Shown piece by piece: positions 32,903 to 41,728 of a stretch of 59,719 bases of DNA (position 1 is its first letter; every line of letters begins with the position of its first letter). The stretch covers positions 1 to 59,719 of the forward strand of contig JADFNE010000024.1 in NCBI GenBank assembly GCA_022563535.1. Direction: 5' to 3'. Under the pieces are notes generated by a model that was not told where the DNA came from, ran no database searches, and saw only the letters and a list, made by a program, of their open reading frames with translations. Origin of the DNA: Myxococcales bacterium (GTDB taxonomy: Bacteria; Myxococcota_A; UBA9160; UBA4427). The position numbers and the translations under genes were made by a program.

Positions 32903-33660
32903 GCGAATTCACTAGAGCTGAACAATGTGCGGTCGCGATTGCAGAATGCTTTCGAGGTGACGGAGAAATTTTGGTGAGTCCGATCGGGAACCTGCCGATA
33001 CTCGGCGCGCGCCTGGCCAAACTCACCTTCGAGCCCGACATCTTGCTGACCGACGGCGTGGCTTCGATCGTCTCGACTTGCCAACCCATTGGCGGGGCGC
33101 CCGGCCCCGAACCGATCGTCGAAAGTTGGATGCCGTACCGCACGATTTTCGAGTGCGTGGCTTCCGGACGTCGCCATGTCATGATGGGCGCGACCCAGAT
33201 CGATCGCTTCGGCAACCAGAACATCGCCTGCATCGGTGACTTCAAGAAGCCCAAGGTTCAACTCCTCGGACTGAGAGGAGCGCCGGGCAACACGATCAAT
33301 CACACCACGAGCTATTGGGTGCCAAATCACAGTCCCAAGGTATACGTAGAGAAAGTCGACGTCGTTTCGGGACTCGGCTACGACCGCGCCGCGGCATTGG
33401 GTCCCGAGGGCTCCCGCTTCCACGAAATCCGGCGGGTGGTGTCCAACCTTTGCGTCATCGACTTTGGCGGCCCGGATCACGCGATGCGGCTCGTGTCGGT
33501 TCACAACGGTGTCACGATCGACGAGGTCGTCGCGGCGACGAGTTTCGAATTGGTGACCGAAGACGTCGGTGAAACCCGCGCGCCTAGCGACGCTGAACTC
33601 ACGATTCTGCGCGAGCAGTTGGATCCAAACGCAATTGCGACCAAAGAGGTCCCGGGCTGA
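32899..33660 (+). CDS. ipdB: IpdB-type CoA-transferase-fold ring hydrolase, beta subunit
   Basis: A 253-residue partner of IpdA. Marks: EFTRAEQCAVAIAECFRGDGEI, ILLTDGVASIV, GRRHVMMGATQIDRFGNQNIACIGD, LRGAPGNTINHTTSYWVPNHS, VDVVSGLGYDR, RRVVSNLCVIDFGGPDHAMRLVSVH and TSFELV. In mycobacteria the IpdAB complex cleaves ring C during cholesterol C/D-ring degradation. The start overlaps the ipdA stop (ATGA), giving 1:1 coupling. The longer frame back to 32755 overlaps ipdA and is not used. Confidence 0.9.
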   Translation: MSEFTRAEQCAVAIAECFRGDGEILVSPIGNLPILGARLAKLTFEPDILLTDGVASIVSTCQPIGGAPGPEPIVESWMPYRTIFECVASGRRHVMMGATQIDRFGNQNIACIGDFKKPKVQLLGLRGAPGNTINHTTSYWVPNHSPKVYVEKVDVVSGLGYDRAAALGPEGSRFHEIRRVVSNLCVIDFGGPDHAMRLVSVHNGVTIDEVVAATSFELVTEDVGETRAPSDAELTILREQLDPNAIATKEVPG

Positions 33661-33691
33661 AAAGAGCCCCCTCCCCCTGGAGATCCTCCGA

Positions 33692-34747
33692 TTGTCTTCT
33701 GCACTCCACACCGAAATTTGTGACCGACTGGGTATCCGCTACCCGATCATTCAGACAGGCATGGGATGGGTCGCGACCCCCGAGCTCGTGGCGGCGGTGA
33801 GCAATGCTGGCGCGATCGGTTTTTTGGCGGCGGCGACCATACCTCCAGCTGAAGTCGAGGCCGCGATCCTGGACGTAAAGAAGCTGACCGACAAACCGTT
33901 CGGCGTAAATTTTTTGATGGACGCGCCGGGCGCCGATGTCATTACTGAGGCGATCATCCGCCAGGGAGTCAAGGCGGCGGGATACAACCGGGCCCCCAAT
34001 GCGGACTTGATCGGAACTCTCAAAGACGCGGGCGTCGTATGTGTCCCGACCTGCGGTGCCGTGAAACACGTGCAGAAGGCCGAGCAGTTGGGTGCGGACA
34101 TCGTGGTCGTTCAGGGCGGGGAAGGCGGTGGGCATACGGGACCCGTTCCAACTTCGATTTTGTTGCCCGCTGCTGCCGCTGCCGTCGATATCCCTGTCGT
34201 CGGTGCAGGGGGCTTCAAGGACGGCAGGGGGTTGGTGGCTGCGCTCGCATTCGGAGCCGCCGGAATCGCGATGGGAACCCGCTTCGTCCTGACCCAGGAG
34301 AGTCCGGTACCCAAGACGAGCACCGATCGTTTCCTGGCCGCCGAGGTCGCGGATGTGGTCGTCACGAGACAGATCGACGGTCTGCCCCAACGCGTCGTGA
34401 TGAATGAATTGGTAAGGCGCCTCGAAGAAGCGTCGCCATTGGTGCGCTTGCTCCTGGCGCTGCGCAACGGGCTCGCCTTCCGCAAAACGTCCGGTGCATC
34501 CGTTTCCGAACTGGTAAGCAGCGCGCTCAAAATGCGCCGCAACCAACGGCTGACCAACGCCCAGACGATCATGGCCGCCAACGCGCCAATGCTCGCGAAG
34601 AAGGGCATGGCGGAGGGCGATCCGATCAACGGCTACCTGCCCGGCGGCAGCATCGCGGGGGTCATTGACGACATTCCAACCTGTGAAGAATTGATCCAAC
34701 GAATCATGAGCGAAGCCGAGACCACGATCTCGGCGCTCGCGAACTAG
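33692..34747 (+). CDS. ipdC: IpdC-type flavin oxidoreductase (nitronate monooxygenase family)
   Basis: A 351-residue TIM-barrel FMN protein of the nitronate monooxygenase family, closest in motif order to mycobacterial IpdC: LGIRYPIIQTGMGWVATPELVAAVSNAG, KPFGVNFLMDAP, VVQGGEGGGHTGPVPTSILLP, VVGAGGFKDGRGLVAALAFGA and MGTRFVLTQESPVP. IpdC acts on a hydroxylated HIP-derived CoA ester during ring C/D breakdown. The likely start is TTG at 33692 behind TGGAG; earlier in-frame positions overlap ipdB. It follows ipdB by 31 bp. Confidence 0.87.
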   Translation: MSSALHTEICDRLGIRYPIIQTGMGWVATPELVAAVSNAGAIGFLAAATIPPAEVEAAILDVKKLTDKPFGVNFLMDAPGADVITEAIIRQGVKAAGYNRAPNADLIGTLKDAGVVCVPTCGAVKHVQKAEQLGADIVVVQGGEGGGHTGPVPTSILLPAAAAAVDIPVVGAGGFKDGRGLVAALAFGAAGIAMGTRFVLTQESPVPKTSTDRFLAAEVADVVVTRQIDGLPQRVVMNELVRRLEEASPLVRLLLALRNGLAFRKTSGASVSELVSSALKMRRNQRLTNAQTIMAANAPMLAKKGMAEGDPINGYLPGGSIAGVIDDIPTCEELIQRIMSEAETTISALAN

Positions 34748-34759
34748 ACGGGAACCCGT

Positions 34760-35518
34760 ATGGCAATCGACATCGAAGTAAATGACGGCATTGGCGAAGT
34801 GGTGATCAACAATCCGCCGGTGAACGCGCTGGGGAGCCAGGACTGGTTCGAATTTGCAGCGGGGATCAAGGCCCTGGGCGAAAACCCGGACGTCAATTGC
34901 GTCGTGATTCGCGCCGAGGGCAAGGGCTTTCAGGCGGGAGTCGACATCAAGGAACTCGCGCAAGACAGCAGCAAGATTCTCGAGGTGAACCGCGGCTGCT
35001 ACGACACCTTCGGCAATATCTACGATTGTCCCATCCCGGTAATCTCGGCGGTTCACGGCTACTGCATCGGCGGCGGCATCGGAATCGCCGGTGCTTCGGA
35101 TATCGTGATCGCGTCGGAGTGCGCCACGTTTTCTCTTCCCGAAATCGATCGCGGGGCGCTGGGCGCGGCGACCCACTTGATGCGGCTGTTCGGCATGCAG
35201 AAGACCCGCCGCATGCTCTACACCGGTGAGGCGATCGATGTCCAGGAGGCGTATCGCCTCGGCGGTGTCGAATCGATCGTGCCCAAAGAAAAGCTGCGCG
35301 ATGAAGCGATGAAGCTCGCGCGCTGCATTGCGGATAAATCCCCCAAGGCGCTGCGCCTGGCCAAGTTGTCGCTGAACGGGATCGAATTGCTGGATCCCAA
35401 GGAGAGCTACAAATTTGAACAGGGGCTCACCTTGGAATTGTATAAGTCGTCGGATTCCCAGGAAGCGCGCGACGCGTTCTTGGAAAAACGAGAGGCCAAC
35501 TTCACCGACAAATCGTAG
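34760..35518 (+). CDS. echA20: EchA20-type crotonase-fold ring D hydrolase
   Basis: A 252-residue crotonase-fold protein very similar to EchA20, which in mycobacteria opens steroid ring D of HIEC-CoA. Matching segments: NNPPVNALGSQDWFEFAAGI, VVIRAEGKGFQAGVDIKEL, NRGCYDTFGNIYDCPIPVISAVHGYCIGG in pieces, GGGIGIAGASDIVIASECATFSLPEI, DRGALGAATHLMRL and the C-terminal SYKFEQGFTFEL-like YKFEQGLTLELYKSS. Gene order ipdA-ipdB-ipdC-echA20 mirrors the local neighbourhood of the actinobacterial genes. It starts 12 bp after ipdC. Confidence 0.9.
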   Translation: MAIDIEVNDGIGEVVINNPPVNALGSQDWFEFAAGIKALGENPDVNCVVIRAEGKGFQAGVDIKELAQDSSKILEVNRGCYDTFGNIYDCPIPVISAVHGYCIGGGIGIAGASDIVIASECATFSLPEIDRGALGAATHLMRLFGMQKTRRMLYTGEAIDVQEAYRLGGVESIVPKEKLRDEAMKLARCIADKSPKALRLAKLSLNGIELLDPKESYKFEQGLTLELYKSSDSQEARDAFLEKREANFTDKS

Positions 35519-35586
35519 ACCGCGAGCGAGACGGGGCGAGAAACTACCCAGCAACTACACAGAACGACAAGGAAGTACGACGAAGC

Positions 35587-36756
35587 ATGGATCTCAATTT
35601 TACATCCGAACAAATGGCTTTCCGTAGCGAAGCCCGAACCTGGCTGGAGAGCAACGTCCCTTCGGAACCGCTGCAGTCATTCGATACCAAGGTGGGCTTC
35701 GAAGAACACCGGGACTGGGAGCAAAAGCTCAACGCCGGAGGCTGGGCAATGGTTCCCTGGCCCGTCGAATACGGCGGGCGCGGGGCCAATCTTCTCGAGT
35801 GGCTGATTTTCGAAGAGGAGTACTACCGCGCCGGTGCACCGGCGCGCGTCAACCAGAACGGGATCTTCTTGCTCGGCCCCACCATCATGGAGTACGGAAC
35901 CGACGAACAGAAGGCGCGCTTCTTGCCCGCGATGGCGTCGAGTGAAGAGGTCTGGGCCCAGGGTTGGTCCGAACCCAACGCCGGTTCCGACATGGCCAAC
36001 ATCCAGGCCAGCGCAATTCTCGACGGCGACGAATACGTGATCAATGGACAAAAGACCTGGGCCTCGCGTGGCGCCTACGCGCACTGGCTCTTTGGCATGT
36101 TCCGCACGGATCCCGATTCGAAGCGACACCACGGACTCACCTTCATCTTGTGTCCCCTCGACGCGCCGGGGATCACCGTGCGGCCGATCGAAAAATTGAG
36201 CGGCAAGGCGGCCTTCGCCGAGGTGTTCTTCGACAACGCCCGGGTCAAGGCCGAAAACCGTCTCGGTCCGATGGGCGAAGGCTGGGGGGTCGCGATGGCG
36301 ACTGCGGGCTTCGAGCGCGGCTTGATGTTGCGCAGCCCCGCGCGTTTTCAGAACACCGCGCGCAAGCTCGTCGAACTTTATCGCGAGACTCATGCGCAAG
36401 GAGAACTCATCGACGCTTCCGTTCGCGATGGTGTCGCGCGTTGTTGGATGGACGCCGAGGCCTACGCGCTAAACACGTACCAAACGGTTTCACGCATGAT
36501 GGCGGGAGGCAAGATCGGCGCCGAGGCGAGCTTGAACAAAATTTTCTGGTCCGAGCTCGACATTAAAATGCACGAACTCGCCCTCGAACTCCTCGGCTCG
36601 CGAGGCGAACTGCTGCCGAGCGCCCCCGCGGCAAAGGGTGTTGGCGATTGGCTCGACGGTTTCATCTTTGCCCTGGCGGGTCCCATTTACGCGGGCACCA
36701 ACGAAGTGCAGCGCAACATCATCGCCGAGCGCATTCTCGGTCTCCCCAGGAAATAG
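35587..36756 (+). CDS. Acyl-CoA dehydrogenase, FadE30/31-like, catalytic subunit
   Basis: A 389-residue acyl-CoA dehydrogenase. It has MVPWPVEYGGRGANLLEWLIFEEEYYRAGAP in segments, GYSEPNAGSD-type AQGWSEPNAGSDMANIQ, YVINGQKTWASRGAYA, MATAGFERGLMLR and the C-terminal GPIYAGTNEVQRNIIAERILGLPR. The Glu in FERG matches the catalytic base of the steroid-type FadE enzymes. The closest relatives by motif are FadE30 and FadE31 of the HIP pathway. It is 5 bp from the next acyl-CoA dehydrogenase gene, which lacks this Glu, suggesting a mixed alpha2-beta2 complex. Confidence 0.88.
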   Translation: MDLNFTSEQMAFRSEARTWLESNVPSEPLQSFDTKVGFEEHRDWEQKLNAGGWAMVPWPVEYGGRGANLLEWLIFEEEYYRAGAPARVNQNGIFLLGPTIMEYGTDEQKARFLPAMASSEEVWAQGWSEPNAGSDMANIQASAILDGDEYVINGQKTWASRGAYAHWLFGMFRTDPDSKRHHGLTFILCPLDAPGITVRPIEKLSGKAAFAEVFFDNARVKAENRLGPMGEGWGVAMATAGFERGLMLRSPARFQNTARKLVELYRETHAQGELIDASVRDGVARCWMDAEAYALNTYQTVSRMMAGGKIGAEASLNKIFWSELDIKMHELALELLGSRGELLPSAPAAKGVGDWLDGFIFALAGPIYAGTNEVQRNIIAERILGLPRK

Positions 36757-36761
36757 TCGAC

Positions 36762-37823
36762 ATGGATTTCGGATTTACAGAAGACCAACAACTCCTGCAG
36801 CAAACCGTGCGCGACTTTCTCGAGGGTGAATGCACGGTCGAGCACGTGCGCTCGCTGTGGGACACTGAAACCGGGCGTAGCCCGGCGTTCTGGCAGAAGC
36901 TCGCCGAGATCGGGATATCGGGACTGCTGGTTCCCGACGAGCACGGGGGCCTGGGGATGAACGAGGTCGATATGGTTCTCGTCCTCGAAGAAACCGGTCG
37001 CGCGGCCCTCGCCGAGCCCGTGATCCACACCGCCTTCGTGGGGGTGCCGCTGCTGGTAGAAGCCGGGGACGAGGCGCTGGCAAAGAAATGGCTTCCCAAG
37101 GTCGCCGATGGCTCTGCGATCCTGGCCGTCGCCCACGCCCAAAGCCCCTTCGTGAGTGATGCCCACGTTGCCGACCTGCTCCTGCTCAACTCGGGGGACG
37201 CCGTCCACGCGGTCCCCCGGGCCGACGCAAGCGTCACCCCGCAGTCCGCCAACGACCCGGCAAAGCGAATTTTTACCGTAGACTGGACTCCGCGTTCCAA
37301 GATGCTGCTCGCGGATGGCGAAGCCGGAAAACAACTTCAAGCCAAAGCCTTCGATCGCGGTGCCCTGGCAAGCGCCGCCCAGTTGTTGGGCGTGGTGCAG
37401 CAGCTACTCGACATGGCCGTGCTCTACGCGACCCAGCGCAAGCAGTTCGGCGTACCGATCGGTTCGTTCCAGGCGGTGAAGCACATGCTCGCCGACGAGA
37501 AGGTCAAGATCGAATACGCGCGCGCCCTCGTGTATCGCGCCGCCGATTCGCTGGCCCACGATGTACCGAGTCGCGCGGTGGATGTGTCGATGGCGAAGAT
37601 CGCCGGGGCGGAGGCCGCGGTATCGACGGCGAAGACGGCGCTTCAGGTCCACGGAGCGCTCGGCTATACCTGGGAGCAGGATCTTCACGTCTGGATGCGG
37701 CGCGCCTGGTCCCTCGATTCCGCCTGGGGAACTACGGCGTATCATCGCGCCCGGTTGGCAAATGGAGTGATCGACGGAAACAGTCCCGCGGTAAACTTCG
37801 GGTATCAAGCTCCCGCGGCATAG
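36762..37823 (+). CDS. Acyl-CoA dehydrogenase, probable non-catalytic partner subunit
   Basis: A 353-residue acyl-CoA dehydrogenase homologue with a shortened middle domain. N-terminal FTEDQQLLQQTVRDFLEGEC and PDEHGGLGMNEVDMVLVLEE, C-terminal TQRKQFGVPIGSFQAVKHMLAD and KTALQVHGALGYTWEQDLHVWMRRA are typical. In the place of the FERG catalytic Glu it has KAFDRGALA. It therefore resembles the FadE32/FadE33 type subunits that pair with a catalytic partner. The ATG at 36762 follows the upstream stop by 5 bp; the frame is open from 36648. Confidence 0.85.
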   Translation: MDFGFTEDQQLLQQTVRDFLEGECTVEHVRSLWDTETGRSPAFWQKLAEIGISGLLVPDEHGGLGMNEVDMVLVLEETGRAALAEPVIHTAFVGVPLLVEAGDEALAKKWLPKVADGSAILAVAHAQSPFVSDAHVADLLLLNSGDAVHAVPRADASVTPQSANDPAKRIFTVDWTPRSKMLLADGEAGKQLQAKAFDRGALASAAQLLGVVQQLLDMAVLYATQRKQFGVPIGSFQAVKHMLADEKVKIEYARALVYRAADSLAHDVPSRAVDVSMAKIAGAEAAVSTAKTALQVHGALGYTWEQDLHVWMRRAWSLDSAWGTTAYHRARLANGVIDGNSPAVNFGYQAPAA

Positions 37824-37858
37824 TGGAAAGGCATAGTGGAAGGCATAGTGGAAAGTAA
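37817..37858. repeat. Tandem repeat GGCATAGTGGAA(A)
   Basis: Three copies of a 12-13 bp unit (GGCATAGTGGAAA, with small changes) start at the last codon of the acyl-CoA dehydrogenase gene. Each contains a TAG. The repeat lies in the short spacer before the DUF35 gene and may be slippage derived. Confidence 0.75.
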
Positions 37859-37874
37859 AGCGAGGAGAGCAAGC

Positions 37875-38303
37875 ATGGCAGAACAAGTTCCCGCAATCGA
37901 AGGATGGTTCACAACCGGTCCCGAGCCCAAGTTGCTCGGTAGCCAATGCAGTGGCTGCAAGACCTACTTCTTTCCCAAAGAGACGACCTACTGCCGCAAC
38001 CCCGGCTGCCAGTCGACTGCGTTTGAAGAAGTGGAGCTGAGTCGCACCGGGACCATCTGGTCCTATACCGAGCACTACTACAAACCGCCGGCTCCCTACA
38101 TCGCCGACGAGCCCTTCGAGCCCTACACGATCGCGGCGGTAGAACTCGCCGACGAAAAACTCGTGGTGCTCGGTCAAATGGCCGCCGGAGTCAATCACAG
38201 CGACCTCAAGGCGGGCATGCAAGTGGAACTCGTGGTTGAACGTGCTTACGACGTGGAAGACGTCGAGCACACCATGTGGAAGTGGAAGCCGCTCGCGGCC
38301 TGA
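37875..38303 (+). CDS. DUF35 OB-fold, zinc-ribbon acyl-CoA-associated protein
   Basis: A 142-residue protein with an N-terminal rubredoxin-like zinc ribbon (GSQCSGCKTYFFPKETTYCRNPGCQ: two CxxC-type knuckles) and a C-terminal OB-fold (TGTIWSYTEHYYKPPAPYIADEPFEPYTIAAVEL). DUF35 proteins act together with thiolase-like Ltp proteins, and in steroid side-chain degradation such pairs form aldolases. It sits directly before the Ltp-like gene, 28 bp apart, supporting a complex. GAGGAGAG precedes the ATG at 37875. An earlier ATG-less frame from 37836 reads through the tandem repeat and is rejected. Confidence 0.88.
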   Translation: MAEQVPAIEGWFTTGPEPKLLGSQCSGCKTYFFPKETTYCRNPGCQSTAFEEVELSRTGTIWSYTEHYYKPPAPYIADEPFEPYTIAAVELADEKLVVLGQMAAGVNHSDLKAGMQVELVVERAYDVEDVEHTMWKWKPLAA

Positions 38304-38331
38304 TCGGATTTTTCCGGCGAGGAGAAGACAG

Positions 38332-39519
38332 ATGAGCAAGGACGTCGCAGTTCTCGGTGTGGGAATGCATCCCTGGGGCAAATGGGGAAAGAACTTTGTC
38401 GAATACGGCGTTGTGGCTTGCAACGCCGCACTCAAGGACGCGGGGATCGACTGGAAGGAAGTCGATTTCATTTCGGGCGCCGAGACTGTGCGCAACGGCT
38501 ACCCGGGCTATGTCGCGGGCGCCACGTTTGCCCAGGCGCTCGGCTGGTCGGGCGCCTCGGTCGCGACTTCGTACGCCGCCTGCGCGTCCGGTGCCACCGG
38601 GATCAACGCCGCCCGCGCTCGCATCCTTGCCGGCATGAGCGACGTTGCACTGGTGATTGGTGCGGACACCACACCCAAGGGATTTCTCGCCCCCAACGCC
38701 GGCGAACGTTGGGACGATCCAGATTGGCTGCGCTTTCGCTTGATGGGTTGCACGAATCCCACCTATTTCGCCCTGTATGCGCGACGCCGCATGGATATTT
38801 ACGGCGCCACCGAAGAAGACTTCGCCCAGATCAAGGTCAAGAATTCGAACCACGGCTTTACCAATCCCAACGCGCGCTATCGAAAACAGTTCACCATGGA
38901 AGAGGTGTTGGGTTCGAACATGGTGGCGGAGCCCCTGCGCCTGTTCGAAATTTGCGCGACCAGCGACGGGGCGGCGTGCGTGGTGCTCACCAGCATGGAA
39001 TATGCACGCAAGCGCTCGCTCAAGCCCGTGCGGATCTCTGGGGTCTCGACCGTGACGCCGAAATTTCCGAGCACCGTGATCGAGATGCCGAATCTATCCA
39101 CCGATTCGGCATACAGCGTTTCGGTGCCCGACATGGCGTTCCGAGATTCGATCGCAGCCGCGGCCTATGAAGAAGCGGGTATCGGCCCCGAAGACATGTC
39201 GCTCGCCGAGGTCTACGACCTTTCATCGGCCCTCGAACTCGACTGGTATGAGAACATCGGTCTGTGCAAGCCCGGTGAAGCCGAGAAACTTTTGCGCGAC
39301 GGCGACACCACGATCGGGGGTCGCATCCCCGTCAACCCGAGCGGTGGGCTGGCGTGCTTTGGAGAAGCGGTTCCCGCCCAGGCGATTGCGCAGGTGTGTG
39401 AGTTGGTCTGGCAGTTGCGCGGAGATGCGGGAGATCGTCAGGTCGAAGGCGCCACGGCGGGAATCACCGCCAACCAGGGACTCTTCGGTCATGGATCGTC
39501 GGTGGTCTGCACGCGCTAG
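38332..39519 (+). CDS. Ltp-type thiolase-fold lipid-transfer/aldolase protein
   Basis: A 395-residue thiolase-superfamily protein of the sterol carrier protein X/Ltp group. It has VAVLGVGMHPWGKWGKNFVEYG, VATSYAACASGATGINAARARILAG (Cys at the thiolase nucleophile region), DVALVIGADTTPKGFLAP, a YFALYARRRMDIYGATEEDFAQIKVKN block in parts, and VNPSGGLACFGEAVPAQAIAQVCELV. Ltp proteins with DUF35 partners cleave or condense steroid-derived CoA esters. Position after DUF35 and before FadA6 supports such a role; whether it is an Ltp2-, Ltp3- or Ltp4-type enzyme is open. GAGGAGA precedes the ATG. Confidence 0.87.
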   Translation: MSKDVAVLGVGMHPWGKWGKNFVEYGVVACNAALKDAGIDWKEVDFISGAETVRNGYPGYVAGATFAQALGWSGASVATSYAACASGATGINAARARILAGMSDVALVIGADTTPKGFLAPNAGERWDDPDWLRFRLMGCTNPTYFALYARRRMDIYGATEEDFAQIKVKNSNHGFTNPNARYRKQFTMEEVLGSNMVAEPLRLFEICATSDGAACVVLTSMEYARKRSLKPVRISGVSTVTPKFPSTVIEMPNLSTDSAYSVSVPDMAFRDSIAAAAYEEAGIGPEDMSLAEVYDLSSALELDWYENIGLCKPGEAEKLLRDGDTTIGGRIPVNPSGGLACFGEAVPAQAIAQVCELVWQLRGDAGDRQVEGATAGITANQGLFGHGSSVVCTR

Positions 39520-39581
39520 TCGCGAGCCCTGCACACGGATCCGGAACGGAGCAAGGCAAAGAGCCGAGAGGAATTTGGAGC

Positions 39582-40730
39582 ATGCCAGAGGCGTACATCG
39601 TCGACGCGGTTCGTACCCCGGTGGGGAAGAAAAAGGGAAGCCTCGCGGCGGAACATCCCGCCGATCTCGGTGCGCATGTCCTCAAGGCGCTGATTGAGCG
39701 AAACGACATCGACCCGCTCGCGGTCGAAGATGTGGTGTTCGGTTGCGTCGACACGATTGGTCCGCAGGCGGGCGACATTGCGCGCACCTGTTGGCTCGCG
39801 GCCGGATTGCCCGAAGAAGTGCCGGGGACGACGATCGATCGTCAGTGTGGTTCTGCCCAACAGGCGCTGCACTTCGCCGCCCAGGGGGTCATGAGTGGCA
39901 CGCAAGATGTGGTGATCGCCGGCGGCGTGCAGGCCATGAATCTGATCCCCATTTCCTCCGCCATGACCTGTGCCGAGGGACTCGGCTTCAGCGACCCCTT
40001 CTCCACCAGCAAGGGTTGGGTCGAGCGCTACGGCACGGTCGAGGTTTCGCAGTTCAACGCGGCGGAGATGATCGCGGAAAAGTGGGACATCAGCCGAGAG
40101 GACATGGAGAAGTTTGCCCTGGAGAGCCACCGGCGAGCTCTCGCTGCGATCGCGGCAGGGCGTTTCAAGCGAGAGATCATCCCTTACGGTGACATGGACA
40201 CCGATGAACCGCCCCGAGAGTCGAGTCTGGAGAAGATGGCGTCACTGCGGACCCTGGTCGAAGGCGGCCGCCTGACCGCAGCGGTATCGAGTCAGATTGC
40301 AGACGCGTCGGCTGCGCTGCTGATCGTTTCTGAAAGAGCGCTCGAGCAACACAATTTGACCCCCCGCGCGCGGATCCATCATATGAGCGTTCGCGGTGCG
40401 GATCCGATCTGGATGTTGACGGCTCCGATTCCCGCAACGGCCTACGCGATGGAAAAGTCCGGGATGAAGCTTTCGGAGATCGATCTCATCGAGATCAACG
40501 AAGCCTTTGCTTCGGTGGTGCTCGCATGGCAGAAGGAAACGGGCGCGGACCTCGACAAGGTCAACGTGAACGGGGGTGCGATCGCATTGGGTCATCCGCT
40601 TGGCGCAACCGGTGCCCGCTTGATGACCACGATGCTCCACGAACTCGAACGCACCGATGGACGCTACGGTATGCAGACGATGTGCGAGGGCGGGGGTCAG
40701 GCCAACGTCACGATCATCGAACGGCTCTAG
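39582..40730 (+). CDS. fadA6: FadA6-type acetyl-CoA acyltransferase (thiolase)
   Basis: A 382-residue thiolase close to mycobacterial FadA6. Conserved blocks: EAYIVDAVRTPVGKKKGSLA, VFGCVDTIGPQAGDIARTCW, TTIDRQCGSAQQALHFAAQG (nucleophile Cys about 89), IPISSAMTCAEGLGF, GPRESSLEKM-like PPRESSLEKMASLRTLVEGG, ADPIWMLTAPIPAT, NEAFASVVLAW, VNVNGGAIALGHPLGATGAR (His) and MQTMCEGGGQANV (second Cys). FadA6 performs thiolytic cleavage late in HIP catabolism. All catalytic residues are present, unlike the Ltp upstream. The gene begins 62 bp after ltp. Confidence 0.92.
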   Translation: MPEAYIVDAVRTPVGKKKGSLAAEHPADLGAHVLKALIERNDIDPLAVEDVVFGCVDTIGPQAGDIARTCWLAAGLPEEVPGTTIDRQCGSAQQALHFAAQGVMSGTQDVVIAGGVQAMNLIPISSAMTCAEGLGFSDPFSTSKGWVERYGTVEVSQFNAAEMIAEKWDISREDMEKFALESHRRALAAIAAGRFKREIIPYGDMDTDEPPRESSLEKMASLRTLVEGGRLTAAVSSQIADASAALLIVSERALEQHNLTPRARIHHMSVRGADPIWMLTAPIPATAYAMEKSGMKLSEIDLIEINEAFASVVLAWQKETGADLDKVNVNGGAIALGHPLGATGARLMTTMLHELERTDGRYGMQTMCEGGGQANVTIIERL

Positions 40731-40775
40731 CCGACAGTTCTAGCGGGCACGAAAATCGAAGAGGCGAAGATATAG

Positions 40776-41684
40776 ATGACCAGCAAAATTTGTCAGGACC
40801 GCGTCGTCATCGTGACGGGTTCAGGCCGGGGGATCGGACGCGCCCACGCGCTCGAGTTCGCGCGCCAAGGGGCGAAGGTCGTGGTCAACGATCTCGGCGC
40901 CGAAGCCGATGGCCAGGGAAACTCAACGGGACCCGCGGGGGAGGTGGTCAACGAAATTCGAGCCATGGGAGGCGAGGCCGTGGCCAATGGCGCCGACGTC
41001 GCCGATTTCGAAGCTGCACGCGAATTGGTCAAGACCGCGATCGATACCTTTGGACGCCTTGACGTCGTCGTGAACAACGCGGGTTTCTTGCGCGACCGTA
41101 TGTTCTTGAAGATCTCCGAAGACGAGTGGGACGCGGTAATCCGGGTTCATCTCAAGGGACACTTTTGTGTGAGCCGTCACGCCGCCGAGTATTGGCGCAA
41201 CGAATCGAAGGCTGGCAACCCGGTGGATGCGCGCATCATCAACACGAGCTCTGGCGCCGGCCTGCAGGGCAGCGTCGGACAATCGACCTACTCGGCGGCC
41301 AAGGGAGGCATCGCCACCTTGACCCTGGTCCAGGCGGCAGAACTCGGACGCTATGGCGTCACGGCCAATGCCATCGCCCCGGCGGCGCGCACGCGCATGA
41401 CCGAGGCAATCTTTAGCGACATGAAAGCACCAGAAGACGGCGAATTCGACGAGAGCGCCCCCGAGAACATTTCGCCCCTGGTCGTGTGGCTGGGGAGCAG
41501 CGAGTCGCGGGAAGTCACCGGGCGGGTATTCGAAGTGAAGGGCGGCATCATCGGCACTTCCGATGGCTACCGAGACGGACCCATCGTCGACAAGGGCGGG
41601 CGCTGGGAACCCGACGAAGTCGGCGCGGCGGTTCAACAAGTGCTCGAAAAGTCGCCGATCCCTCAAAAGGTATTCGGTACCTGA
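40776..41684 (+). CDS. Short-chain dehydrogenase, HSD17B4/Rv3548c-like
   Basis: A 302-residue SDR. The cofactor motif VTGSGRGIGRAHALEFARQG with VVVNDLGAEADGQGNSTGPA is typical of the multifunctional-enzyme-type 3-hydroxyacyl-CoA dehydrogenases. NNAGFLRDRMFLKISEDEWDAVIRVHLKGHF, NTSSGAGLQGSVGQSTYSAAKGG (Ser, Tyr, Lys) and the long C-terminus resemble mycobacterial Rv3548c, a neighbour of echA20 and ipdAB. It probably oxidises a hydroxyacyl-CoA intermediate with NAD. It belongs to the HIP-type operon. Confidence 0.87.
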   Translation: MTSKICQDRVVIVTGSGRGIGRAHALEFARQGAKVVVNDLGAEADGQGNSTGPAGEVVNEIRAMGGEAVANGADVADFEAARELVKTAIDTFGRLDVVVNNAGFLRDRMFLKISEDEWDAVIRVHLKGHFCVSRHAAEYWRNESKAGNPVDARIINTSSGAGLQGSVGQSTYSAAKGGIATLTLVQAAELGRYGVTANAIAPAARTRMTEAIFSDMKAPEDGEFDESAPENISPLVVWLGSSESREVTGRVFEVKGGIIGTSDGYRDGPIVDKGGRWEPDEVGAAVQQVLEKSPIPQKVFGT

Positions 41685-41728
41685 GCAGCAGTGCTTGCAC
41701 GAACTGGCGAGGCGGGAAAGCAGGGAAA

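Noticed and set aside
32054-33660. Annotation of the first two operon genes as a 3-oxoacid CoA-transferase
   Set aside because: Motif order matches IpdA and IpdB, which use the same fold but act as a ring-opening hydrolase; the surrounding genes support this.
33599-35554. A 651-codon open frame on the minus strand opposite ipdC and echA20
   Set aside because: High-GC antisense shadow. The plus strand encodes well-recognised enzymes over the same span, and the minus product has no recognisable motif.
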